Under the pieces are notes generated by a model. That model did not search any database. It was not told the origin of the DNA and saw nothing but the letters and a program-made list of their open reading frames with translations. A stretch of 64,000 bases of DNA. Origin: Streptomyces rishiriensis (GTDB lineage: Bacteria; Actinomycetota; Actinomycetes; Streptomycetales; Streptomycetaceae). The position numbers were made by a program, and so were the translations under genes. Location of the stretch: assembly GCF_030815485.1 (NCBI RefSeq), contig NZ_JAUSWV010000002.1, positions 8,370,001 to 8,434,000 of the forward strand, read 5' to 3'. Shown piece by piece: positions 17,601 to 25,750 of this stretch (position 1 is its first letter; each line of letters starts with the position of its first letter).

Positions 17601-19311
17601 CGCGCTGGAGGAGCCCTGCGCGCGCACGGTCGATCTCACGACGAGTCCCGCCCGCTACTTCGCCGGTACGCCCAGGCTGCCCGGCCCGATGCTGCTGATG
17701 CTCGACCGGATCACCGGTTACTGGCCGGACGGCGGCAGCGCGGGACTGGGGCGGCTGCGGTCGGAGAAGGACGTCGATGCGGGGGAGTGGTTCTTCAAGG
17801 CCCACTTCTTCCAGGATCCGGTCCAGCCGGGCTCACTGGGGATCGAGGCCATGTGCCAGTTGCTCCAGTTCTATCTGATCGAGCGGGGGCTCACCGATGA
17901 CGTGCCGTATCCCCGGTTCGAACCCGTCATGCTCGATCACGAGGTGATCTGGAAGTACCGCGGGCAGATCACCCCCGATAACCGCCTCATCAGGATCGAT
18001 CTGGAGATCCTGGAGGTCGCCGAGGATTCCCGTGGGCGCCACGCGATCGCCGAGGCCCGGCTGTGGGGGGACGACATGTGCCTCTACCACGCCCGCGGAC
18101 TCGGCGTCCGGGTCGTACCCGGGCACGGCCCGTCCGGCGCGGAGGCGACGGAGGAGACGCTCGATCCTGCGGTCGAGACGTGGACGGGTGACCACTGCCC
18201 GACCTGGACGATCCCCGCGCTGCCGATGATGTCGGTCGTCGACCGGCTCGCTCAGGCCGCGGCGGACCACGCCGGCCAGAAAGTGGTCGCCGTGCGTGAC
18301 GTTCAGCTCCGGCGCTGGATTCCGCTCGCCGGGCCCGTCCGGTTGCGGACGGAGGTGGCACCGGCGGAGGCGGGACTCGAAGTCAGGCTGCTCATGTGGC
18401 GCGAGGCGGCGACGCCCGCGCTGTCCCGGTTCGAGGAAGTGGCCAGGGGCACCGTGCTGGTGGGCGCCTGGCCGGAGCACCGTCCCGAACGGTTCGCCCC
18501 GATGCCGGACGCCGTGGCGCAGCCGGACCCGTACGCGTCGGCCGAACTGTTCCACGGGCCGGCGTTCCAGTACCTGACCTCGCTGGCCATCGGAGCGACC
18601 GGGTCCTCCGGTGTGGCCGAGGTAGCCCGAGGCACGGTGCCGAGAGGATGCCTGCATCAGGGACTCCTGGACGCGCTCCTCCAGGTGATCCCGTCCGGCA
18701 GCCTCTGGCGGTGGTCTTCGCAGATCGGTGACGACGTCGTCGGCTATCCCTTCCGCCTGGTCTCGCTGGAGCTGTTCGAAGCTCTGCCGGAGACGGGCGA
18801 GACCGAGATCGAGGCCCGCTTCGGCGGGTTCGTCACCGAGGAGGCGAGCCCCGGCCCCATGTCGGCGGTCGACATCCAGCTGTGCGTGGACGGGCGGGTC
18901 GCCGCCGCGCTGCGGCTGATCAACGTCCTGCTGCCCGTGGGCCCGCTCTCCCGCGCCTCGCTCGTCGAACGCCGGGACTTCCTCGTCCGCCGTCGCGCCA
19001 CGGCGGGGGTGGGTCTGTGCAGAAGCGTCGACGGGGTGACGGAACTCCTCGCGGACGAGGTCGACGAAGTGGACTGGCTCAGGGGGACAGTCGCGTACGC
19101 CATGGGCCTGCCGCCCGGCTCCCGGGGGCGGGACCATCTGGAGGCTGTCGCCGTCAAGGACCACGTCGGCCGGCTGACCGGAGTGCACCCGTGCGACATC
19201 GAGGTGAGCGAGGACCTGCGGTCCGCCCGCACCGCCTCCGGGAACGAACACCCCGTCGAGGTCGTCCGCACCGGCGACAGGGTGACTGTGCGCTGCGGGG
19301 GTGAGCGATGA
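11683..19311 (+). CDS. pfaC: PfaB/C-like synthase: KS-CLF-AT-DH-DH-PKS-DH
   Basis: A 2542-residue second synthase subunit. Order: active ketosynthase (Cys189, His324, His360); a second KS-like domain whose catalytic Cys is replaced (Glu613 in SAGEASG), i.e. a chain-length factor; an acyltransferase with FTNGSAAYPGMG and nucleophile Ser934 in GYSSGES; a helical linker ~1260-1300; FabA-like dehydratase didomain 1 (~1330-1730, catalytic His1630 in EGHFDHDPCMPG); didomain 2 (~1810-2140, MPFAVLMEIALQPCG then His2041 in KAHFFQDPVQPGS); a PKS-type DH (His2171, HGPAF, Asp2330 in LLDALLQ); and a ~100-residue C-terminal tail with weak PPTase-like character. Typical systems split these over PfaB and PfaC. 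Two FabA-type units allow dehydration with isomerisation, giving methylene-interrupted polyenes. Its stop overlaps the next ATG (ATGA). Confidence 0.9.
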   Translation: MVFEPIAVVGRGCVFPDALDPDAFWDNIAARRCSLAPVPDGRWRLPHRWATGTVDDHLDRTWTDVGGYVRDFESVFDPTGFRVAPEEILGLDPLFHWVLYGARQALREAGHDGASARAGLVLGNLSYPTSAGSVFAEHVWLSERAPSLLSAMGRARPDARNRFSAGLPAQFAARALGLGAGAFALDAACASSLYAIKLACDRLHDGTADVMVAGGVNRADNLLLHVGFCSLSAVSRTSRSRPFHREADGLLAGEGAGFVALMRLRDALAQRSPVLGVIRGIGLSNDGRGRGLLSPAQEGQERAMRLAYAMAGVAPRTVSLVECHATGTPVGDVVEVRGMARVFADSADVPIGSVKSNVGHLLASAGAGGLLKVLGAMRAGVRPATLGAEDSLTELHGTPLRVLSESEPWSGRRRAAVSAFGFGGTNAHLIVDAWDGTDGATVAVPGIPRPPGTPLAIVALGARVGEGADTQDFCRAVLNGRRSGPASKIEVALPGLRMPPLAVQQALPQQILMLEAAREAVRNIRLPRERTMVVVGTEADTQNSRAGARWRAPSWLEEAGKAIGPDLVERVRDAFSAPMDAERVVGTLPNLVANRINTQLDLAGPGYTVSAGEASGLVALGLAARAIRAMEVDAALVGAVDLSCEAVHQAALRELGRETVTGDAAVVVVLKRLADARRDGDTVLALLDEEPADGPDVVLGNGLDAGFDPADLFGRAHAAQGLLAVAAAVTALRHRALPRRGGPADAHPGLRTAHVVMSPLDGPPVRVPVRAADTEPWADGPAPRLHVYSGVDRQTVLAALEAGTESREGPARLVLVSDGDPRAHRDAVRRWLAEGGVKPPGAAYRDAPVPGEVAFVFTNGSAAYPGMGREVLLALPSLGDAVAATYGNAVRRPTAVSAPTVLDQIWGAAQLAAVHVELSQKLLGLRPDAAIGYSSGESAALVALGAWRDVAALYQDTWDSGLFTSELTGELRGVRRAWERLGVDGDRWSSYLVTAPLERVHAALADERAVHLMAVNAPDVCVVGGESQACAAVMARLGTACAMPIAYDLAAHAPELSEVRDRWWNLHHRPTSAVPGVRFYSGATTRWYTPTAARAADAVTAQGLGTIDFAGTVEQAWADGVRVFVEHGPRSLCTGWIKRILGPREHVAVALDAQDRGLRQLTLAVAELVAAGVPVRAEALFGHLRAAAPAGTEDVPALTVPAHWEITLPSLEQPAVTMPRAPRLAPVPTRPAAGPVAADLVATAVGTEPQVTDARTLVARQIHRVTELHQDVLARHVQVHQRFLRARAQLSAALVHAAAGAAPSPPTPIVPPPAVPLPPVPLPAPVDKGRLSPLPEPVFDRLQLEHLASHPVSTLFGPKFAAQDGYEVQTRMPGPPMLLTDRVTGIDAVPAALADLGPEHATGTIRTETDVRLDSWYLDSTGRMPAGLVIEAGQADLLLISWLGIDLLNRGERAYRLLGCELTHHGSRPRAGETLRYEIHIDRHAEHGGVRLFFFHYDCYADGELRLSVRDGQAGFFTKAELDHSDGVRWDPADSPPAADVPLDPPAVRCTRPSFTAEQVLAFAGGRPADCFGAGWDITRSHVRSPRLDEGRLLLLHEVTEFDPAGGPWGRGYLRAETPVSPDDWFFEGHFDHDPCMPGTLMLQAGLQAMAFHLAALGFTVARDGWRFEPATERSYTVQCRGQVTPASERVVYEVFVHGVSAGPEPTLYADILGTVDGVKAFHAHNVALRLVPDWPLSHWRQLGGHREQTSGTPVPLASLGGLVGHRESKAVVEYEGFAFDYAALLSCAWGRPSEAFGSAARLFDGTRRIARLPGPPYHFMTRVVSVDGPQRGMRQGSRVVAEYDVPDEVWYFEQNGDQVMPFAVLMEIALQPCGWLAAYVGCPLTADIDLLFRNLDGTGTITGEVTPKTRIVRTEAELTTISRTGEMIIVSFAVRCSADGQDVFTLSTVFGFFPPSAFDHQIGLPVSETDRAALEEPCARTVDLTTSPARYFAGTPRLPGPMLLMLDRITGYWPDGGSAGLGRLRSEKDVDAGEWFFKAHFFQDPVQPGSLGIEAMCQLLQFYLIERGLTDDVPYPRFEPVMLDHEVIWKYRGQITPDNRLIRIDLEILEVAEDSRGRHAIAEARLWGDDMCLYHARGLGVRVVPGHGPSGAEATEETLDPAVETWTGDHCPTWTIPALPMMSVVDRLAQAAADHAGQKVVAVRDVQLRRWIPLAGPVRLRTEVAPAEAGLEVRLLMWREAATPALSRFEEVARGTVLVGAWPEHRPERFAPMPDAVAQPDPYASAELFHGPAFQYLTSLAIGATGSSGVAEVARGTVPRGCLHQGLLDALLQVIPSGSLWRWSSQIGDDVVGYPFRLVSLELFEALPETGETEIEARFGGFVTEEASPGPMSAVDIQLCVDGRVAAALRLINVLLPVGPLSRASLVERRDFLVRRRATAGVGLCRSVDGVTELLADEVDEVDWLRGTVAYAMGLPPGSRGRDHLEAVAVKDHVGRLTGVHPCDIEVSEDLRSARTASGNEHPVEVVRTGDRVTVRCGGER

Positions 19312-21560
19312 CCTCGGGCCGCGAGGGCCTCGGCGCCAGGCGACCCAAGGGCGCCGAGCGGCTGGTGCACCTGGGGTCCCGGTGGCGGTACGCGTTTCTC
19401 GCGCTGACCGTACTCGTGACGGTCGGTCTGGCCTTTGCCGGCCTCGGTGTGTTCGGCCGGCTCACCGGTGGCGGATGGACTCCTGCCGACGCGGAGTCCG
19501 CACGGGCGGACGCGGTGCTGCGGGAGCACTTCCACTCCGGCAGCCCCGACCTGGTTCTCCTCGTTCGCGCGCCCCGGTCCGTCGACGAGCCGCGGGCGGC
19601 AGCCGCCGGCCAACGTCTGACGGAACGCCTTCGTACCGACTCACGTGTTCAGCACCTCGACTCGTACTGGCCGCGGCGCGACCCCTCACTGGTGTCCCGG
19701 GACCGCCGGACCGCGCTCGTCAGCCTTCGACTCCTCGGCGGGGAACGCGAAGCGACGCGCACCGCTGAGAGCATCCGCCGTGCCGTCACGGGCAGCACGG
19801 GGCCGCTGACGACGTCCGTCGCCGGCCGCGCGGTGGCCAACCGAGAACTCGAGGCGCAGAGTCAGCAGGACCTCGTACGAGCGGAACTGATTGCCGCCCC
19901 GCTCGTCCTGCTGATCCTCGTCCTGATCTTCGGCAATGTCCTGAGCGCTCTGCTCGCGCTCTTCGCCGGCGGCATCGCTGTGGTGGGCACGCTGGCACTG
20001 CTGCGCGTTCTCACCGAGTTCACACAGGTGTCCGTCTTCGCGGTCAACCTCACCACGGCGCTGGGCTTCGCGCTCGCCATCGACTACGGCCTGTTCCTCA
20101 TCACCCGCCATCGAGAGGAACTGGCAGCCGGACGCGACGTCGGGCAGGCCGTTCTCGTCAGCCTGCGCACCGCGGGCCGGACCGTCTTCTTCTCCGCATT
20201 GACGGTCACGCTGTCGATGGCGGCGCTGCTGGTCTTCCCGCTGCACTTCCTGCGCTCGCTGGCCTACGCGGGGATGAGTGTGGCGGCCCTGGCCGGACTG
20301 ACCGCCGTGCTCGTCCTGCCGGTGTGCCTGCTCGTCGCCGGTCACCGGGTCGGCCACCGGCGCGGCGCGGCATCGTCGGCCGGAGCAGCCGCCGACAGTG
20401 CCGGCACCTGGCGCGGACGTGGCTTCTTCTACCGCACCGCCCGGACCGTCATGCGCCGTCCTCTCGTCACCGTCGTCCTGGTGGTTCCGGCGCTGCTGTG
20501 TCTCGCCAGTCCCTTCCAGCGCGTCGAGTTCGGCCTCTCGGACGACCGCGCGCTGTCCGCTTCGTCACCCGTGCACCGGGCCACCGACGTGATGCGCGAC
20601 GACTTCGACACGCAGGCGACGGACATGGCGAGCATCGTGCTGCCCGGCCTGACGAATGCGTCGTCGCCGGATCTGGCCGACTACGCCCGGAGGGTGTCAC
20701 TGACGCCGCATGTGCTCAGGGTGGACACCGTGACGGGTTCCTACACCGCAGGAGTGCGGCAGGCGCCACCCACGCCGATGTCCGCCCGTTTCTCCGGTCT
20801 CAGCGGCAGTTGGCTCTCGGTCGTCACCGACGCTGAGCCCTACTCCGCCGAAGGCGGTCGGCTCGTCGGCGCGCTGCGGGCGTTGTCCGCCCCGGTACCC
20901 GCCCTCGTGGGTGGGGACGCGGCGGCACTCGTGGACACCCGAGCCGTCGTCGGTGACCGGCTCGGACGGGCCGCCGCGATCATCGTGCTCGTCATCTTCA
21001 CCCTGCTGTTCCTTTTCACCGGCAGTGTCCTCGTCCCGGTGAAGGCCGTGGTACTCAACATGCTCAGTCTCACCGCCACGTTCGGAGCCGTCGTCTACCT
21101 GTTCCAGGAGGGTCATCTGCGGTGGCTGGTCGGCGACTTCGTGGTCACCGGCACCACGGACACGCTCCTGCCCGTCCTCATGTTCTGTGTCACCTTCGGA
21201 GTCTCGATGGACTACGAGATGTTCCTGCTGTCCAGGATCATGGAGGAGCACCGCCGTACGGGCGACACCACCACCGCCGTGGCCGTCGGTCTCGAGGAGA
21301 CCGGCCGGCTGTTCACTGCCGCGGCCCTGGTCATCGCCATCACCATGGCGGCGATGGCCACCTCCCACCTCACTCCGCTGAAGCTCCTGGGCGTGGGGCT
21401 CACTCTCGCGGTCGTCCTGGACGCGACGCTGGTGAGGATGCTCCTGGTTCCGGCGATCATGAAGATGGCGGGGAGGGCGAACTGGTGGTGCCCGGGGCCC
21501 CTGCGTCACGTGCACGCCAAAGTCGGCTTCACCGAGGCCGAATCGAAAGCAGCGGCCTGA
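19308..21560 (+). CDS. MMPL/RND-family lipid exporter
   Basis: A 750-residue inner-membrane transporter of the MMPL branch of the RND superfamily. The two homologous halves each have one N-terminal helix, an extracytoplasmic loop and a bundle of five helices; each bundle contains the proton-relay-type Asp-Tyr pair, Asp259-Tyr260 (AIDYGLFL) and Asp635-Tyr636 (SMDYEMFLLSR). MMPL proteins export lipids and lipid-like secondary metabolites in actinobacteria. The ATG overlaps the stop of the big synthase (ATGA), so it is made with it, and the natural inference is export of the lipid made by the cluster. It ends 130 bp before the oxidase gene. Confidence 0.93.
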   Translation: MTSGREGLGARRPKGAERLVHLGSRWRYAFLALTVLVTVGLAFAGLGVFGRLTGGGWTPADAESARADAVLREHFHSGSPDLVLLVRAPRSVDEPRAAAAGQRLTERLRTDSRVQHLDSYWPRRDPSLVSRDRRTALVSLRLLGGEREATRTAESIRRAVTGSTGPLTTSVAGRAVANRELEAQSQQDLVRAELIAAPLVLLILVLIFGNVLSALLALFAGGIAVVGTLALLRVLTEFTQVSVFAVNLTTALGFALAIDYGLFLITRHREELAAGRDVGQAVLVSLRTAGRTVFFSALTVTLSMAALLVFPLHFLRSLAYAGMSVAALAGLTAVLVLPVCLLVAGHRVGHRRGAASSAGAAADSAGTWRGRGFFYRTARTVMRRPLVTVVLVVPALLCLASPFQRVEFGLSDDRALSASSPVHRATDVMRDDFDTQATDMASIVLPGLTNASSPDLADYARRVSLTPHVLRVDTVTGSYTAGVRQAPPTPMSARFSGLSGSWLSVVTDAEPYSAEGGRLVGALRALSAPVPALVGGDAAALVDTRAVVGDRLGRAAAIIVLVIFTLLFLFTGSVLVPVKAVVLNMLSLTATFGAVVYLFQEGHLRWLVGDFVVTGTTDTLLPVLMFCVTFGVSMDYEMFLLSRIMEEHRRTGDTTTAVAVGLEETGRLFTAAALVIAITMAAMATSHLTPLKLLGVGLTLAVVLDATLVRMLLVPAIMKMAGRANWWCPGPLRHVHAKVGFTEAESKAAA

Positions 21561-21689
21561 ACGCCGCTCTCCCAGAAGCCGAGCACTTCCCCCGCCACTG
21601 TGCGTCGTCGGGCCGGCGGACGTCGCGTGTGCCCGGGAGGCGGGCGCCCACACCGCACAGCCGTCTGTCCTCGACCACAGGAGTGCGCC

Positions 21690-23273
21690 ATGTCCACGTT
21701 TCGCCGTCGAACCGTCCTCGGGTTGGCGGCCCGAGGCACGCTGGCCGGACTCAGCGCCGCGAGTTGGGCCCATCTCGGGGGTCGTGCGGCGGCGTCGCAG
21801 GCATCACGAACGCGGTTTCGCGCTGTCGTGATCGGTTCGGGATTCGGTGGCTCGGTCGCCGCCCTGCGTCTCGGCCAGGCCGGTGTGGACACCGTCGTGC
21901 TCGAACGCGGCCGGGAATGGCCCACAGCCCCGGACAGACCCGTCTTCGGTTCGGCCCACGGCATCACGGACACGATGTTCTGGTTCCGCGACACCGCGTG
22001 TTGGCCGGCCATGCTCCCTGTGCCCATCGCTCGCACCCCGGGGGTGATGGAGGTCTCGCGGGAACGGCATCTGGACATCGCCTGCGGGGCGGCAGTCGGC
22101 GGAGGATCTGTGGTCTACACCGGAGTCACCCTGGCCCCGCCCAGGCGCTACTTCGAGGCGCTGTATCCCTCCGGGCTGGCATACGAGGAATTCACGCAGA
22201 CCTGGTTCCCCAAAGTCCGCGCCATGCTGGGAGCCGACCGGATGCCGCGGGACGTGTACAACTCGGCCCCCTTCACCCATTCGCGTCTGTGGGACCGCCA
22301 GATGGGCAAGGCGCACATGCCCTGCTTCCCTCTCGACTCGGCCTTCGACTGGAATGTCGTCCGGGACGAACTCTCCGGCCGGGCAGCGCTGTCGGCCACC
22401 GTCGGCGACTCGGATTTCGGCTGCGGAAACGGCGCCAAGAAGTCGCTCACGCGCAACTACCTGCCGGCCGCACTCGCCACCGGACATGTGCAGCTGCGGC
22501 CGTTGCACGAGGTGCGGTCCATCAGCCGCGGCGCCCACGGCCGCTATCGCGTCGTGGTCCGTCGACTCGGTCTGAACGGCGCGATTCTCGGCACCACCGA
22601 GTTCTCCTGTGATCTGCTGTTCGTCGCCGCGGGCACACTGAACACCAATCGTCTGCTCGTCGCTGCCCGCGAACGGGGCGAGCTTCCGGACCTGCCCGAC
22701 AGCGTGGGGAGCGGATTCGGCGACAACGGCGATCAGTTCAATCTCCGCTCGCAGCCCCTGAGCCCCATCGGCCCCTGCCAAGGCTCACCCAGCGCTTCCG
22801 GCGCCTTCCTCCACCACGAGTTCGAGCTGCCGCTGCTCACCGAGAGCTGGGTCCTGCCCGGCTATGCGGCTGCTCCCGCCACGGTCACCCTTGCCATGAC
22901 CGTCGATACCGACCACCGTGGAACGTTCCGTTTCCAACCGGAGTCCGGCCAGGTGGTGCTGTCCGACTGGACCCGGGAGAAGTCCGCAGCCGGGGCCCGG
23001 GCCACCCTCGCGTACGGCTCTCGCGTCGTGGAGGCCAATCCCGGCAGCCTCCCCGTCACGCTCAACAACTCCCGCACGCTGACCGCGCATCCCCTGGGCG
23101 GATGCGTCATCGGCAGGGCGACCGACCTGGAAGGACGGGTCAAGGGCAACCCGGGACTTTACGTCGTCGACGGCTCACTCATCCCGGGAAACGTCGGTGG
23201 CGCCAACCCTTCACTCACCATCACTGCCCTGGCGGAGAGGGCGATGTCCCGGATCATCGCCGCAGGTGGTTGA
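21690..23273 (+). CDS. Tat-exported GMC (cholesterol-oxidase-like) flavoenzyme
   Basis: A 527-residue FAD oxidoreductase. The N terminus has a twin-arginine signal (FRRRTVLGLAARGTLAG), then the FAD-binding strand VVIGSGFGGSVAALRLGQAG, the GGGSVVYTG loop, NTNRLL, and the closing block AHPLGGCVIG…GLYVVDGSLIPGNVGGANPS typical of the cholesterol-oxidase-like class I GMC family, which oxidise alcohols using O2. ATG 21690 was chosen for AGGAG six bases upstream and because it places the RR motif at the N terminus. As last gene of the lipid cluster, right after the exporter, it probably oxidises a hydroxyl or primary alcohol on the exported product outside the membrane; a stand-alone sterol oxidase is the alternative. 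Confidence 0.88.
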   Translation: MSTFRRRTVLGLAARGTLAGLSAASWAHLGGRAAASQASRTRFRAVVIGSGFGGSVAALRLGQAGVDTVVLERGREWPTAPDRPVFGSAHGITDTMFWFRDTACWPAMLPVPIARTPGVMEVSRERHLDIACGAAVGGGSVVYTGVTLAPPRRYFEALYPSGLAYEEFTQTWFPKVRAMLGADRMPRDVYNSAPFTHSRLWDRQMGKAHMPCFPLDSAFDWNVVRDELSGRAALSATVGDSDFGCGNGAKKSLTRNYLPAALATGHVQLRPLHEVRSISRGAHGRYRVVVRRLGLNGAILGTTEFSCDLLFVAAGTLNTNRLLVAARERGELPDLPDSVGSGFGDNGDQFNLRSQPLSPIGPCQGSPSASGAFLHHEFELPLLTESWVLPGYAAAPATVTLAMTVDTDHRGTFRFQPESGQVVLSDWTREKSAAGARATLAYGSRVVEANPGSLPVTLNNSRTLTAHPLGGCVIGRATDLEGRVKGNPGLYVVDGSLIPGNVGGANPSLTITALAERAMSRIIAAGG

Positions 23274-23870
23274 GGTCTCGCCCGGCGGCTGCGGACGGTG
23301 GTGGCCCAAGACACGCCGACGTGACGGCCGTTGTCCGCCAACCACCCCGGCACAAGGTGGCGACCACCGCGACGTGGCCCACCTCTGACCCGCACTTGCC
23401 GACACACCGATCGTGGTTGACCCACTGTGGCCTGCACCGGGTTCCTGGGCCGATGCCCGGCCTTCGAATCCAAGCGTGAACGACGACGCGTTGCTTAGGA
23501 CGGGCAGTACGTCCACGGGATGGGCTGCGTTTCGCCGAGCACGGCTTCGTCGCACTCGAACGCTATCCGTTGCGCGAGGGCGACACTCCCGGACGACCGG
23601 CATCGGCTCTGCACACGTAGGGACGCCACGAACAGGGTGTGGCGCGGCGGGCGCGGGAGTCGGCAGACATCACCGACCTCTGGCGTAGCAGGTCCGGGGT
23701 ACCGGACCCTCGCGCGTGACGGCGGGAGGACCTGGGGGTTCTGCCGGGTGGCGTAGTGGTGTGACGAGATGGGTTTGGGGGCGTTCGGGTGGTTGGTCGC
23801 CGGTCCTGCAACTGGCGAGCGGGCAAACGGCCTCCTGGACACCAAGCGAACGCCGAATGCTGGAGGTTGC
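23274..23870. other. Intergenic stretch, no gene recognised
   Basis: Roughly 600 bp after the lipid cluster. Reading frames are open on both strands but show no family motif, codon pattern or convincing start. It marks the right-hand end of the cluster. Confidence 0.5.
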
Positions 23871-24245
23871 ATGCAGGAGTGGGAGTACTCGCCGACCGCC
23901 GTGACGTTGCCCGAGCTGGTCCTGGACCCTTACCGCTGCGGTTTCGACGCGCATACGACTCTGAGCGGGGCGGAGACGGGGGAGCAGTGGGGGGACGAGG
24001 ACTGGCGCGTGCCACCCCAGGCGCGGGCGGTGGCCGAGGAGGAGGCGCCGTGGCCTGCTCCCGGCCCGAGCCGGCGGATGCCCCTGGCGATGGCTCCGGC
24101 CGACCGGCGCCGTCTGGAACTGCACGCGGCACTCATCCGAACGGGAGTCGCGCCCGCGCCAGGAGACCTGCACGCCGTGGAGGTGTTGAGTGCCCTCGAC
24201 GACACCGTCAACGAGGCCGTCCGGCGCTGGATCGCCGCGCGCTGA
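23871..24245 (+). CDS. Hypothetical protein, 124 residues
   Basis: I do not recognise the family. The protein begins MQEWEYSPTAVTLPELVLDP, is acidic and Trp-rich in the first half, and has a predicted helical C-terminal half (DRRRLELHAALIR, LHAVEVLSALDDTVNEAVRRWIAAR). No signal peptide or membrane helix. ATG 23871 has a strong GGAGG at 23862-23866, which supports a real gene and excludes the longer upstream reading. It stands alone, followed by a strong terminator shared with the converging amidase gene. Confidence 0.6.
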   Translation: MQEWEYSPTAVTLPELVLDPYRCGFDAHTTLSGAETGEQWGDEDWRVPPQARAVAEEEAPWPAPGPSRRMPLAMAPADRRRLELHAALIRTGVAPAPGDLHAVEVLSALDDTVNEAVRRWIAAR

Positions 24246-24376
24246 GTTCGCCGCCTTGCCGACGGCTGCTCCTCAGCCGCGACGGCCGGCCGTCACCACA
24301 GCGGGGTTCGTCGCTGACGCTGCACACCGTGAGGGTGAGTGAGCGCCTCATCCCCTACGCGCATCCGCGCATGAGA

Positions 24377-24411
24377 GGGCGGCGCGGGCCTGACAAGGCC
24401 ACGCGCCGCCC
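24377..24411. terminator. Strong bidirectional hairpin terminator
   Basis: Arms GGGCGGCGCG (24377-24386) and CGCGCCGCCC (24402-24411) with an inner GGCCT/AGGCC stem. It lies between two convergent genes that end at 24245 (+) and 24476 (-). Confidence 0.75.
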
Positions 24412-24475
24412 GTGTGTCCGTCATTCGGGGAGCCCGAGGAGATTGAGGTGCCTCGGCCTCCGGCGGGCGGCTGTG

Positions 24476-25309
24476 TCAGCGCAGTCCGGCGAAGAGGTCG
24501 TTCTCGGGCAGGGCCGCGCCGGTGGTGTCCTGGACACGTACGAAGGTCTCGACGCCCATCAAGTCGGTGAACCTCTCCCGGCCCATCATGAGGAAGAAGA
24601 TGTTCTCTCCCTGGCTGGCGTGGGCGGCCAGCGCATCGAACTTCTGGCCGCCGAACGCGGTGGTGTCCACCCAGGTGGTGATCTCCTCGTCGGGAAGCCC
24701 GATCTCGGCCATCGCGGCGGCCTCAGCGGGATCGGGCTCCTGCCCGGGCGCACCGAACTCCCGCATGATCTCCCCGAACCGCTGCATCATCGAGCGGGGC
24801 GCCGTCGTCCAGTACACCTTCGGCGTCAGCGCCGTCATCGTCAGCGCCGCCATCGTGATGCGGTTGGCCTGGATGTGGTCGGGGTGGCCATAGAAGCCGT
24901 TCTCGTCATAGGTGACGACCACATCGGGCTGGTAATGCCGCATGAGTTCGGCAAGTCGGGCAGCGCCCTTCTCCACGGGTGTCTGCCAGAAGGATCCGGG
25001 GGCGTCATTGGTGGGCCAGCCCATCATCCCGGAGTCGGCGTAGTCCAGCATCTCCAGATGACTGATCTTCAGGACTTCGCAGCTCGCCTTGAGTTCCTGA
25101 CGCCTCGTCGAGGCGACGGCCGCCGGATCGTGTCCTGGATCACCCGGCTTGACACCCCCCGGTCCGTCACCGCACCCACCATCGGTACACGTCACAAGAA
25201 CCGTGCGAATGCCCTCCGCCGCGTACCGGGCGAGGACACCTCCCGTTCCGGTGGCCTCATCGTCGGGGTGGGCGTGTACCGCCATGAGCGTCAAGGGCCG
25301 GTCATTCAT
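24476..25309 (-). CDS. PIG-L family zinc amidase/deacetylase (Mca/MshB-like)
   Basis: A 277-residue zinc hydrolase of the PIG-L/LmbE fold. The N-terminal motif HAHPDDE (residues 12-18) supplies His and Asp zinc ligands, and YGHPDH supplies the third. Actinobacterial relatives are the mycothiol biosynthesis deacetylase MshB and the mycothiol-S-conjugate amidase Mca; length and the ATGTGG tail of the motif fit this group, but it is probably a paralog rather than the core enzyme. ATG 25309 is preceded by AGGAGG. Cytoplasmic; the substrate is likely an N-acyl amino sugar conjugate. It converges with the small gene before it and has no operon partner. Confidence 0.85.
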   Translation of the reverse strand: MNDRPLTLMAVHAHPDDEATGTGGVLARYAAEGIRTVLVTCTDGGCGDGPGGVKPGDPGHDPAAVASTRRQELKASCEVLKISHLEMLDYADSGMMGWPTNDAPGSFWQTPVEKGAARLAELMRHYQPDVVVTYDENGFYGHPDHIQANRITMAALTMTALTPKVYWTTAPRSMMQRFGEIMREFGAPGQEPDPAEAAAMAEIGLPDEEITTWVDTTAFGGQKFDALAAHASQGENIFFLMMGRERFTDLMGVETFVRVQDTTGAALPENDLFAGLR

Positions 25310-25750
25310 AAAACAGTCCTCCTGTGCGAAAGGCGTCGGTCCGAGTCCGCAGCGGGCGGATGAGCCGTCGCCCCTCGATAGCGGATAGCGGATGACCGGG
25401 CGTACCGCGGAGCCGAGGGCCCCGGGTTGTGCGGGACGGCCTCTTCGTCCTGTGTTCCCTGCCCGCACTGCGCCGGTCGGTCTTCAGCCGGTGCAACAAT
25501 GCCGACCGGACCGGCTGTTCCCGCCACCCCACCGGAAGCCCCCTGGACCTCGGCCTCCGCGGGAGCGCCTGGCTCGCCGGTAAGGGGGACACGGCAAACA
25601 TCCCGGCGCGGCCCGTGGACTGCCGATGGCCGATGAGGCGAGGGGCCCGCGGCCGCTCGGAGATGCGGACCACGGGCACGGCTTCCTCGAGAAGGTGTCC
25701 ATCCACACCGTTGCCGGCCACGGACGGATCAACGAGGCCGCTGAGGGGGC
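25310..25750. other. Intergenic stretch, no gene recognised
   Basis: About 440 bp between the PIG-L gene start and the end of the cytochrome oxidase operon. No motif or credible gene on either strand; it should contain the promoter of the PIG-L gene. Confidence 0.45.
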
